Part shown: positions 8,609 to 16,849 of the stretch, in pieces
Layout of the letters: every line of letters starts with the position of its first letter
How positions within the stretch are numbered: the first letter of the stretch is position 1
Notes under the pieces: generated by a model
What the model was told of the DNA's origin: nothing
Databases searched by the model: none
What the model saw: the letters and a program-made list of their open reading frames with translations, nothing else
Assembly (NCBI RefSeq): GCF_021538615.1
Contig: NZ_JAJHIZ010000002.1
Coordinates: 744,001-808,000, forward strand
Direction: 5' to 3'
DNA: 64,000 nt
Origin: Niabella agricola
Lineage (GTDB): Bacteria; Bacteroidota; Bacteroidia; Chitinophagales; Chitinophagaceae
Program-made: the position numbers and the translations under genes

Positions 8609-10813
8609 TTATGATATATTTCCGATCAATTGTTTTACCGTATTTTCAAATGCAGCCGCTTCTTCCAGTTGTTCGTGAATAAACGGATTGTCCTTTAGCG
8701 CTCCTACAACCGCCTCCATTTCTGCCGCCGACTCATAAACCATTTTCCGGAATGGATTTTCGTAATCCTTGGCTTTTGATGCATAAACCGAGTCTGCAAT
8801 CCATCGTTTGGTATCTGCAGCCAGTGATAGCAGTTCCCGGATCAAAGGGCCGTCAACCGCACCGGGTGTAAAGCCGCGGATCTCCATGAGGGCACGTAAG
8901 GCGTGCCGGAGTTTCCGTGCGGGGTAGAGGCCGGCCTGCGCTTTGTAAAATGTATGAATCGCAGACCACCCGCCTTCCAGCTTCCCGTTTTCAATATCCC
9001 GGATCAGGTGACGGATGTCTTGTTCCGGAATCAGCTGTCCGCCGGCGTTTAACCAGGTAGTACGCGCTGCTGCTTCCTCAAAAAGTTTCCGGATCGCCGG
9101 CAGGCTTTTATCTGCCGCCTGCTCCAAATGCTTTACCAGGAGCGCCGCTCCGTAATAGGCTACCATTTTTTTATAGATCGCATACCCTTCCTGTACTTTC
9201 AGCAACAGCACGGGGCGGTGGGAATTTTCAAAACCGGAGGCGTATATTTCCAGTTGATCCAATACCGGGGCCTGTTCTTCGAGCAACGCTTTTCCCTTTT
9301 GTTCATGTTCGGCACTGCTGCCAATCATCTGGTATTGCTGGTAATAGGCCTGCCCGGTAAAGCGGCATAACAGGCGAAGGGCGTCAAAGATCTCGTTGAC
9401 AGTATCCGGCGCCAGGAAATCGTACTCCAGCAGCTGTGCCTTTTCCTGGCGTTTGTCCCGGTCGGCAAACTTCCGTTCATTCCGGAGGATGGCATACATA
9501 TTATACATAAACCAATATCCGGGCATCACCAGCAGGCGATCTTTATGCACCTCGTTGCTCACCAGGCTAAAAGGCAGGGGAATGTTCAGTTCTGCCGGGT
9601 AATCGCCCTTGGCAATCATCGTAAAGGATGCAAATTTTGAATTGTGTTTGAGGCTCACACAAAGTCCCGGCCAAAAGCCGCGTCCCGCCTGCAGCTCACC
9701 ATCCGCTGCTCTTGAATTGTGGTTGGAACCAATAGTGGCTCCTGCAGCAATATTGCTTTGTCCCATCACCAGGGAAGCACATAAAAAGGAATTGTTGTGG
9801 TGTTGCTCATGTGCGGGAAACAACAGGGTGTTCAATACCTCGCAACAGGAAATAGTGGCGTTTTCTCCCAGGTAAGAATTAATAAGGCGCGCTCCGTATT
9901 TTAACTGCGAGAAGGGGGCCAGGATAAAACGCACGGCTTTTACGCCGTAGAAGGCACGGCTGCCCGCGCCCATAATACCATTTACCAGTTCACAACCCTC
10001 GCCGATCTGCGATTTGGCGACTTCATTGGAATTGATGGTCAGGTTCTTTAATTTGTTAGCACCCTTAATATAGGCGTCGCTGCCAATCTTTACATCTTTA
10101 AGGATATGCGTATTTTTGATCACCGTTCGTTTGCCAACGGTTCCGTAACTACCCCTGTAGGTGCCAAACTTCTGATCAGTAAATGCCTTAAAGGCCTGCA
10201 ATAATTTTTCGTTATCCCTGTATTTCGACCATAACCAGGCGTCGCCGGGCAGCATGCCGTCGAAAGGGATCACTTTCCGGCCACCGTTCTCATTACAGAT
10301 CTCCAGCCAGATCCGTACCTCCTCCGGTTCGCCGTCTTTAACAATACCGTTACCGAATTTGCTGTGCGAGGTGCAGGACATTTCATTGACATTGATGAGA
10401 ATGGCTTCGTCTTCAATAATATAATGACTGAGCATCCGTACATTATTAATGGCCACGTTATTGCCGATATCACAACTTACGATCAGGCTGCGATAAAGCC
10501 CCACAGGCGTACGCAGCTGGCTAAACTCCAGGAAATAAGGCTCCAGTTTCCCAATCCGTACCAGCCCGAAGAACGTGCATTCTTCAATGAGCAGGATATC
10601 GATCCCATCCCGCACCAATACCTGTGACCAGTTATCGGAACGGTTCCCGTTTGATTTCAGGATGGCAATTTCCTGTTTGGTAAGCGGCCGGTAATCGGTA
10701 GCTGGGTTTTGCTGAAAGCGGATATAAAATTCATCCCTACCCTCCGGTAAAAATTGCCGAGGAATAAAGTTGTAACCCAGGTTTTCTACCGGATGTTTTT
10801 TAATCTGGTTCAT
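8609..10813 (-). CDS. DUF4954 family protein with left-handed beta-helix region
   Basis: 734 residues. The sequence matches the Bacteroidota DUF4954 family: an N-terminal region (1-220) and then hexapeptide-like turns (about 230-400: GSYGTVGKRTVIKNTHIL, KIGSDAYIKGANKLKNLTIN, GEGCELVNGIMGAGSRAF, GENATISCCEV) typical of left-handed beta-helix acyl- or nucleotidyltransferases, followed by a long helical C-terminus. No catalytic role is established. It lies downstream of glmS on the same strand with 194 nt between, so a link to amino-sugar metabolism is possible but only inferred. Confidence 0.85.
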   Translation of the reverse strand: MNQIKKHPVENLGYNFIPRQFLPEGRDEFYIRFQQNPATDYRPLTKQEIAILKSNGNRSDNWSQVLVRDGIDILLIEECTFFGLVRIGKLEPYFLEFSQLRTPVGLYRSLIVSCDIGNNVAINNVRMLSHYIIEDEAILINVNEMSCTSHSKFGNGIVKDGEPEEVRIWLEICNENGGRKVIPFDGMLPGDAWLWSKYRDNEKLLQAFKAFTDQKFGTYRGSYGTVGKRTVIKNTHILKDVKIGSDAYIKGANKLKNLTINSNEVAKSQIGEGCELVNGIMGAGSRAFYGVKAVRFILAPFSQLKYGARLINSYLGENATISCCEVLNTLLFPAHEQHHNNSFLCASLVMGQSNIAAGATIGSNHNSRAADGELQAGRGFWPGLCVSLKHNSKFASFTMIAKGDYPAELNIPLPFSLVSNEVHKDRLLVMPGYWFMYNMYAILRNERKFADRDKRQEKAQLLEYDFLAPDTVNEIFDALRLLCRFTGQAYYQQYQMIGSSAEHEQKGKALLEEQAPVLDQLEIYASGFENSHRPVLLLKVQEGYAIYKKMVAYYGAALLVKHLEQAADKSLPAIRKLFEEAAARTTWLNAGGQLIPEQDIRHLIRDIENGKLEGGWSAIHTFYKAQAGLYPARKLRHALRALMEIRGFTPGAVDGPLIRELLSLAADTKRWIADSVYASKAKDYENPFRKMVYESAAEMEAVVGALKDNPFIHEQLEEAAAFENTVKQLIGNIS

Positions 10814-10831
10814 GGTCGTATTTAGATATTA

Positions 10832-10866
10832 GAGGTCAGATGTCAGATTTGAGATGTCAGATGATG
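10832..10866. repeat. Degenerate heptamer array (left arm)
   Basis: Units GAGGTCA, GATGTCA, GATTTGA, GATGTCA, GATGATG run without gaps. It lies just upstream of the DUF4954 start and pairs roughly with the opposite-strand array at 10964-10998. Confidence 0.7.
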
Positions 10867-10963
10867 CCGAGACCTTTTGTTTCAGGTTTAAGATGCCGTG
10901 CCGGTAGTTATTAAATGGAGATTGAATGGTGGTTTGATACCTCCGGTAACCCGCTCCATTCTG

Positions 10964-10998
10964 AGATCTCAACGCTCACATCTCGCATCTCAATGCTC
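10964..10998. repeat. Degenerate heptamer array (right arm, opposite orientation)
   Basis: Units AGATCTC, AACGCTC, ACATCTC, GCATCTC, AATGCTC run in register. Read on the other strand they give GAGATGT-type units like those at 10832-10866. It sits 9 nt beyond the glmS stop codon. Confidence 0.7.
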
Positions 10999-11007
10999 AA
11001 TTCCGGA

Positions 11008-12846
11008 TTATTCAACGGTAACGCTTTTCGCCAGGTTCCGCGGCTGGTCTACATTGCAACCTTTTGCCACACCGATATAGTAGGAGAGCAGCTGTAGCGG
11101 AACCACGGCCAGCATGGGCGCTACGATTTCATCAGCTTCGGGGATGGAGATACAGTCATCACAAAGAGCCCGGCTGGTTTCGTCGCCTTCGGTAATAATA
11201 CCGATCACTTTTCCCTTCCGCGCTCTGATCTCCTGCATATTACTAACGATCTTTTCATGAAAGGCATCCTTACTGGCAATAAATACCACGGGCAGCTGTT
11301 CGTCAACAAGGGCGATAGGGCCATGTTTCATTTCCGCTGCCGGATAGCCTTCGGCGTGTATGTAGGAGATCTCCTTTAATTTAAGTGCACCCTCCAGGGC
11401 AACCGGAAAATTATAGCCGCGGCCGAGGTAAAGGAAATCGCGCGCGTCCTTATATTTTTCAGCGATGGCTTTTATTTGCTCGTGATGATTCAGGATCCAT
11501 GCTACTTTTTCCGGTATGGCATCCAGTTCCAGCAACAGCTTCCTGTACCGGTTCTCATCGATACTACCCTTGATATAGGCAATCTTCAGGGCAATCATGG
11601 TGAGTACCACCAGCTGGGCCGTAAACGCCTTTGTGGAAGCCACCCCGATTTCAGGACCGGCATGGGTATAGGCACCACCATGACTGATCCGGGCAATGGA
11701 GGAACCTACCACGTTGACCACGCCCAGGATGATGGCGCCTTTCTCTTTAGCTTTTTCAATGGCCACAAGGGTATCGGCGGTTTCACCGCTCTGGCTTACG
11801 GCAAGGATCACATCGCCTTTATTGATGATGGGATTGCGGTACCGGAACTCCGATGCATATTCCACTTCCACATTGATCCGGCAAAGTTCCTCAAAAATAT
11901 ATTCGGCTACCAGGCCGGCATGCCAGCTGGTACCGCAGGCAATGATGATGATCCGGTTGGCATTGATGATCTGTTCGGCGTATTGCTGAATACCGGCCAT
12001 GGTAATGGTTCCGCTGGCGGAACTGAGCCGTCCGCGCATACAATCAAAAATCGTTTGAGGCTGCTCAAAAATCTCCTTCAGCATAAAATGATCGAAGCCC
12101 CCTTTTTCAATAGCCGCCAGTTCCAGGTCCAGCTTCTGCACATAGGGCGTAATACTTTCATTACCGAGGTTTTTCAGGATCAGCTGATCCGGCCGCACAA
12201 TGGCCAGTTCATAGTCATTGATATAAACCACCTCCTTGGTGTATTCCAGCATGGGAGAGGCATCCGATCCCAGGAAATGTTCATTCTTGCCCACGCCGAT
12301 CACCAGCGGGCTGCCTTTGCGGGCGGCGATAATGGTATCGGGGTTGGCGGTTTCAATCAGCAGGATTACATAGGCCCCGGTAACCCGCTTCAATGCAATG
12401 CGCACGGCCTCTTCCAGGGAGCAGTCATTCTGCTGCCGGATCTCATCAATAAAGTTGAGCAATACTTCGGTGTCGGTATCGCTTGAGAACTCGTATCCTT
12501 TTTTCAGCAATTCATTTTTCAGCTGGGCATAGTTTTCAATAATCCCGTTATGGATCATGGCAATGGTGCCGCTTTTGGAAAGATGGGGGTGGGCATTTTT
12601 ATCACTGGGCTCGCCGTGTGTAGCCCAGCGGGTATGCCCGATACCGGTGGTGCCTTCCACATTTTTTGTTCCGATGGCTTCTTCCAAATCGGCCACCTTC
12701 CCCTTTTTTTTATAGATTTTGAGCTGGTCTTTGTCTAAAAGTGCAACCCCTGCACTGTCATAACCTCTGTATTCTAATCGTTTTAGTCCCTTAATAATAA
12801 TAGGATACGCATCCCGGGTACCGGTATAACCAACAATTCCGCACAT
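11008..12846 (-). CDS. glmS: Glutamine--fructose-6-phosphate aminotransferase (isomerizing)
   Basis: 612 residues, normal length. The N-terminal glutaminase begins MCGIVGYTG with the nucleophile Cys2, and has GHTRWATHGEPSDKNAHPH. Two SIS domains follow (SQSGETADT, STKAFTAQ, and LGRGYNFPVALEGALKLKE, AEGYPAAEMKHGP), and the C-terminus ends LAKSVTVE as in all GlmS. It makes glucosamine-6-phosphate, the first committed step to UDP-GlcNAc for peptidoglycan and LPS. All key residues are visible. Confidence 0.98.
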   Translation of the reverse strand: MCGIVGYTGTRDAYPIIIKGLKRLEYRGYDSAGVALLDKDQLKIYKKKGKVADLEEAIGTKNVEGTTGIGHTRWATHGEPSDKNAHPHLSKSGTIAMIHNGIIENYAQLKNELLKKGYEFSSDTDTEVLLNFIDEIRQQNDCSLEEAVRIALKRVTGAYVILLIETANPDTIIAARKGSPLVIGVGKNEHFLGSDASPMLEYTKEVVYINDYELAIVRPDQLILKNLGNESITPYVQKLDLELAAIEKGGFDHFMLKEIFEQPQTIFDCMRGRLSSASGTITMAGIQQYAEQIINANRIIIIACGTSWHAGLVAEYIFEELCRINVEVEYASEFRYRNPIINKGDVILAVSQSGETADTLVAIEKAKEKGAIILGVVNVVGSSIARISHGGAYTHAGPEIGVASTKAFTAQLVVLTMIALKIAYIKGSIDENRYRKLLLELDAIPEKVAWILNHHEQIKAIAEKYKDARDFLYLGRGYNFPVALEGALKLKEISYIHAEGYPAAEMKHGPIALVDEQLPVVFIASKDAFHEKIVSNMQEIRARKGKVIGIITEGDETSRALCDDCISIPEADEIVAPMLAVVPLQLLSYYIGVAKGCNVDQPRNLAKSVTVE

Positions 12847-12926
12847 GATGTTTCGTGTTTTTACTAAAGAAAGCGAAGATACACAAAGTTTTGTGCAAAC
12901 GATTGCGCAGGTGTATTAAATATTGT

Positions 12927-14321
12927 TTAAAGAAGCGTGCCCTTTAAAACCATATAGGCTACCGAGAAGTAAATGATGATACCGGTTACATCCACAAGGG
13001 TGGCTACAAAGGGTGCGGAAGAGGTGGCCGGGTCGAGCTTTAATCGCTTTAAAACAATGGGCAGCATGGAGCCGATCAGGCTTCCCCATAAAACAATGCC
13101 GATGAGGGTAAAGAAAATGGTGATGCCTACCAGCAGCCAGTGCGGACCATAATCATAAAGATGCAGCTGTTGCCACATCATAATACGAAGCAATCCGATC
13201 GTGCCCAATGTCAGTCCCAGCATCGCACCCGAAAGCAATTCGCGGCGCATCACCCGCCACCAGTCGGCAATGGTTACCTCACCCAGGGTCATGGCCTGAA
13301 TGATCAGCGTGGAAGCCTGGGAACCGCTGTTACCGCCGCTGCTCATGATCAGCGGCACAAAGAGTGCCAGCAGGGTGGCTTTTTCGATTTCCACCTCAAA
13401 GAACTGCATGGCCGTGGCCGTCAACATTTCACTCAGGAACAGGATGATGAGCCAGCCCACTCTTTTTTTATATAATTTAAACAGGGCAATGTCCAGGTAG
13501 GGCTCTTCAAAGGCCTGGGTACCCCCCATTTTCTGCATGTCTTCGCTATATTCCTCTGTAGCCACCCATAACACGTCGTCGATGGTTACAATACCCAGTA
13601 GTTTATTGCTCTGGCTCACTACAGGCAGGGCGATTCGGTTGTTCATTTTAAACACCTCGCTGGCCGTTTCCTGGTCATCGTAGGCATTGAGCGAAATCAC
13701 CCGCCGTTCGTCCATTAAGTCGGATACCGGGGTTTCCGGAGTGTTTAAGATAAACTCACCGATCCGGATATCATCCAGCAGTTCACCTTTATGGTTGATC
13801 ACATAAATGACGTTGATGGCGTCGCTGTTTTTGCCGTATTTGCGGATGGTATCAAATACTTCTGCTACCGTGTTGTACGCATATACATACACATAATCCG
13901 GGTTCATCAAACGGCCGATGCTGTTTTCGGGATAACCCAGCAGGGAAAGCGTGATCTTGCGCTCCTCCGGATCCAGCAGTTTGATCAGTTCTCGCACCGC
14001 GTTGGAGGGCAGTTCTTCCAGGAAATCGGTACGGTCATCCGCCGGCAGGTCGTTGAGCAGCTCGGCCGCCTTACTGGGCGGCAGTTTGTGAATGATGTCT
14101 TTTTGATTGGCGGTTTCCAGGAGTTTAAAAACGCTGGCGGCCCGGTGCATCGACATATTGGCGATGATCTGGCTGTCGTATTCCGGCATTTCATAGATGA
14201 GGTCAACCACGTCGGTGATGTTCTGGGCATCTAAAAATTTTTTGATCTCCAGTTTATCTTCCGTAAGGATGACTTCTTTGAAAAGCTCTACCAGTGTTTT
14301 ATCTTCTTCTTCAAAAGACAT
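12927..14321 (-). CDS. mgtE: Magnesium transporter MgtE
   Basis: 464 residues. The N-terminal helical MgtE_N superhelix (about 1-130; LPPSKAAELLNDLPADDRTDFLEELP) is followed by two CBS domains (about 135-255) and five transmembrane segments from 285 on, with the pore motif region SSGGNSGSQASTLIIQA. It is a Mg2+-gated channel in the inner membrane; the cytosolic domains sense Mg2+. Upstream on the minus strand TACGTTTG (bases 14326-14333) could be a -7 element, which would give a very short leader. Confidence 0.96.
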   Translation of the reverse strand: MSFEEEDKTLVELFKEVILTEDKLEIKKFLDAQNITDVVDLIYEMPEYDSQIIANMSMHRAASVFKLLETANQKDIIHKLPPSKAAELLNDLPADDRTDFLEELPSNAVRELIKLLDPEERKITLSLLGYPENSIGRLMNPDYVYVYAYNTVAEVFDTIRKYGKNSDAINVIYVINHKGELLDDIRIGEFILNTPETPVSDLMDERRVISLNAYDDQETASEVFKMNNRIALPVVSQSNKLLGIVTIDDVLWVATEEYSEDMQKMGGTQAFEEPYLDIALFKLYKKRVGWLIILFLSEMLTATAMQFFEVEIEKATLLALFVPLIMSSGGNSGSQASTLIIQAMTLGEVTIADWWRVMRRELLSGAMLGLTLGTIGLLRIMMWQQLHLYDYGPHWLLVGITIFFTLIGIVLWGSLIGSMLPIVLKRLKLDPATSSAPFVATLVDVTGIIIYFSVAYMVLKGTLL

Positions 14322-14526
14322 GCGTCAAACGTACATAAAATTTTCCATTCCCGTTTCAACAGGTTGGATGAAAAGTTTGGATTACCTACCGGTTTTTGAA
14401 GCAGCGGAACCGGTGATGATTTTGTAGATCAGATCTGTGAACTTTGCGTAATTTGCCGGCTGCAGGTGCTGATCCTGCGGGGATTAAGTTTCTGTTAATA
14501 ATGTATCTTGGTTTAAATTATATATA

Positions 14527-14910
14527 GTGATCGCATCCGGGTTATATATCGCGCAGACGGAAAAAATGGGAAGGGGCGTATTTACCAGTGTAGCCATTAC
14601 GGCAGGATCGGTAATCGAAGTGGCCCCGGTCATCGTAATGTCGCAGCGGGAGCGGGAATTGCTGGACCAGACCCTCCTGCATGATTATATTTTTGAATGG
14701 GGAGCGGAAGGGGAACAATGTGCCATGGCCCTGGGCTGGGTGGCCGTTTATAATCATTCGTATAGGGCCAATTGCGATTATGAAATGGATTATACCACCG
14801 ATTCCATACAGATCATCACCGTAAGAGATATCCAGGCAGGCGAGGAGCTGTTCATCAATTACGGCGGTAGCTGGGATGAGCAAAAGCCGGTATGGTTTGA
14901 AACGCGGTAG
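14527..14910 (+). CDS. Stand-alone SET-domain protein
   Basis: 127 residues that are nearly all SET domain: GRGVFTS (the GxG cofactor loop, about 16-22), a YNHS motif near residue 77, and GEELFINYGG near 105-114 (the ELxxxY active-site region). SET enzymes transfer methyl from SAM to lysine. Pre- and post-SET cysteine clusters are absent, as usual for bacterial versions. The start is GTG at 14527; no in-frame ATG lies nearby upstream. It converges with the SAM hydrolase-like gene, with inverted heptamer arrays between them. Confidence 0.82.
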   Translation: MIASGLYIAQTEKMGRGVFTSVAITAGSVIEVAPVIVMSQRERELLDQTLLHDYIFEWGAEGEQCAMALGWVAVYNHSYRANCDYEMDYTTDSIQIITVRDIQAGEELFINYGGSWDEQKPVWFETR

Positions 14911-14912
14911 GG

Positions 14913-15072
14913 GAATTGAGATTTGAAATTCCAGATTTGAGACAGGAAGTCTGAAATCTCTGGTGCAGGTGAATCATCAGATCTTTTAGTCCGGACCCTT
15001 GGACGCCCGATACCGGATGCTCAATGTTCAAATCTCGAATCTCAGATCTCGAATCTGGAATCTCAAACCTGA
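14913..15072. repeat. Inverted pair of heptamer arrays between convergent genes
   Basis: Left block from 14913: GAATTGA, GATTTGA, AATTCCA, GATTTGA, GACAGGA. Right block 15031-15072: AATCTCG, AATCTCA, GATCTCG, AATCTGG, AATCTCA, AACCTGA. Bases 14922-14942 pair with 15047-15067 as an inverted repeat of 21 bp with two mismatches, so the transcript could fold into a long hairpin and act as a bidirectional terminator. Confidence 0.75.
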
Positions 15073-15077
15073 CACAG

Positions 15078-15905
15078 CTATTCAAAATAGATCCGTACTG
15101 TTTGATAGAGCAGTTGGTTCTGCATGATATTGGAAGACTGGCTGGCTTTATCTGAGAAGCCTTTTAATCCGAACAGACCTGCAGCATTCCCTTTATTAAT
15201 GGCGATTTCGAGGTACCCGGCACTATTAAAAAGCGCCAGTTTATCGCCTTCCCGCACATCGGCATAGGACTCGCTGATCCGGTCGATGACTTCATCCCGT
15301 TTAAATACAATTTTAAAGCCACGGCCATTGCGTTGTTCTTCAAATTGCTCACGGGTAATATTTACAATTACGTTTTCAAAATTGTCGATAAAAATAATCT
15401 GGCCCTCAATATAGTTACTGTCAACCAGCGGCTGCAACGGATTTTTTTCCCGGAAGTTAAAATCCGGTACGCCGATCTTTTGTATCGATTCGCCGTTGAC
15501 CAGTCGCTCCACGGTTTTGGCCATTACCTCCGTAACATAGAGGGTATTTTTTATAGCGCTCCGGCTTAACGGAATGCCGATGATGATATCGGGTTTTTCC
15601 TCCAGGATCATACTCAGCAGCCCGTTGTCGGCACAAATGATGTATTGATTTTTATGGAATGCTACCAGCAGGTTTTCCGGCCGGGTTCCAAAAAGATTCA
15701 CCAGGATCAGGTGGAAGCTAAATTCGGGAAAGTTTTTAAAAGCGCCGCGGCATACATAGGATGCCTGGGGAAAATTAAAGGGCGTAATATTATGAGAGAT
15801 ATCTACCAGCTGAAGATCTGCATTTACTTGTAACAACTGAGCCTTGATAGCCCCCACTAAATAATCCTGGTACCCGATATCAGATGTTAATGTTACAAAA
15901 TTCAT
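15078..15905 (-). CDS. SAM hydrolase / SAM hydroxide adenosyltransferase family protein (DUF62)
   Basis: 275 residues. It opens with VTLTSDIGYQDYLVGAIKAQL, the conserved Asp-rich start of this family, then VDISHNITPFNFPQASYV and CADNGLLSMIL. The family splits S-adenosylmethionine into adenosine and methionine with hydroxide; chlorinase and fluorinase are halide-using relatives. The C-terminal domain (about 165-275) is the beta-barrel that closes the trimer site. The halide-specific insertion is not apparent, so hydrolase activity is the likelier one. Confidence 0.9.
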   Translation of the reverse strand: MNFVTLTSDIGYQDYLVGAIKAQLLQVNADLQLVDISHNITPFNFPQASYVCRGAFKNFPEFSFHLILVNLFGTRPENLLVAFHKNQYIICADNGLLSMILEEKPDIIIGIPLSRSAIKNTLYVTEVMAKTVERLVNGESIQKIGVPDFNFREKNPLQPLVDSNYIEGQIIFIDNFENVIVNITREQFEEQRNGRGFKIVFKRDEVIDRISESYADVREGDKLALFNSAGYLEIAINKGNAAGLFGLKGFSDKASQSSNIMQNQLLYQTVRIYFE

Positions 15906-15970
15906 TGCCTGTTCAGTAGATTCACATATTTTTTGTTAGGAGTATGTCCTGCAAAGTAAACAACCATTGA

Positions 15971-16780
15971 CTACTTTATCAACTCTTTGTTTTTAAAGTA
16001 AAACTTATGAACCAGTTTATCGGCAATTGAAGGAAAAAATTTGTTCAGGAAAACGGTTTCTTTCCCGGTAGTGGTCATTACAATGGTACGTTTCTTACTC
16101 CGGATGGCTTTCAGGATCCGCAGGGCCACGGCTTCTGCGGTCATCATTTTCCCTTCATCCATGGGGTTTTCTTTTTGTTTTTCCCCCTTATCGTTCAGGG
16201 CATTGTCGCGGATGCTGGAGGCGGTGAACCCCGGGCTTACCCACATCACATGCACCTGGTCGTCGCGCAGCTCGGTCATCAGGCATTCGAGGAAACCCTG
16301 TAAGGCAAACTTGCTGGATGAATAGCCGGTTCTTCCGGGAAGTCCGCGGTAGCCCGCGATGGAAGAGATGCCCACAATGGTGCCCTTGCTTTTAGTCAGC
16401 CAGGGCAGGGCGAGCTTGGTGCAATATACGGCGCCGTAAAAATTGATGTCCATCAGTTTTTTAATAACGGCCACGTCCAGGTCTTTAAAAAGTCCGCGCA
16501 TGCTGATGCCTGCGTTATTGATTAGCACATCAATGCGTCCGAATACTTCCACGGTAGATTCAATAAAGCGCTGGCAGTCGGCCTCTGCACTTACATCCGC
16601 CACCAGGGTATGCAAAAAGGAAGAGGGATGCGCGGCCTGCAGGGCATATAATTTATCATGGTTGCGCCCGCAGGTGGCCACCCTGGCGCCAAAACCCAGC
16701 AGTACATCCACCAGGGCACGTCCGATTCCATCTGTTCCACCCGTAACCACTACCACCTTATCTTTGTAATATTCGTTCAT
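15971..16780 (-). CDS. SDR family oxidoreductase
   Basis: 269 residues, classical short-chain dehydrogenase: TGGTDGIGRAL (NAD(P)-binding), NNAG, the catalytic Ser in GISSIAGY, and YSSSK (Tyr and Lys). Arg39 region (TCGRNHDKL) suggests NADP(H). The C-terminal extension (about 215-269) with IRSKKRTIVMTT and LVHKFYFKNKELIK resembles retinol/3-ketosphinganine-type reductases of Bacteroidota; the substrate is not predictable. It is divergent from the GH9 gene, 69 nt away. Confidence 0.92.
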   Translation of the reverse strand: MNEYYKDKVVVVTGGTDGIGRALVDVLLGFGARVATCGRNHDKLYALQAAHPSSFLHTLVADVSAEADCQRFIESTVEVFGRIDVLINNAGISMRGLFKDLDVAVIKKLMDINFYGAVYCTKLALPWLTKSKGTIVGISSIAGYRGLPGRTGYSSSKFALQGFLECLMTELRDDQVHVMWVSPGFTASSIRDNALNDKGEKQKENPMDEGKMMTAEAVALRILKAIRSKKRTIVMTTTGKETVFLNKFFPSIADKLVHKFYFKNKELIK

Positions 16781-16849
16781 GCGGCTAATGAAAATATTTC
16801 AACAAACCTACTTATAAAATATTAAAAAATAACTTTTAATACAGGGTAT

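Noticed and set aside
8280..8678. Plus-strand ORFs between the small lipoprotein and DUF4954
   Set aside because: They lack normal composition and one overlaps the end of the DUF4954 gene on the other strand.
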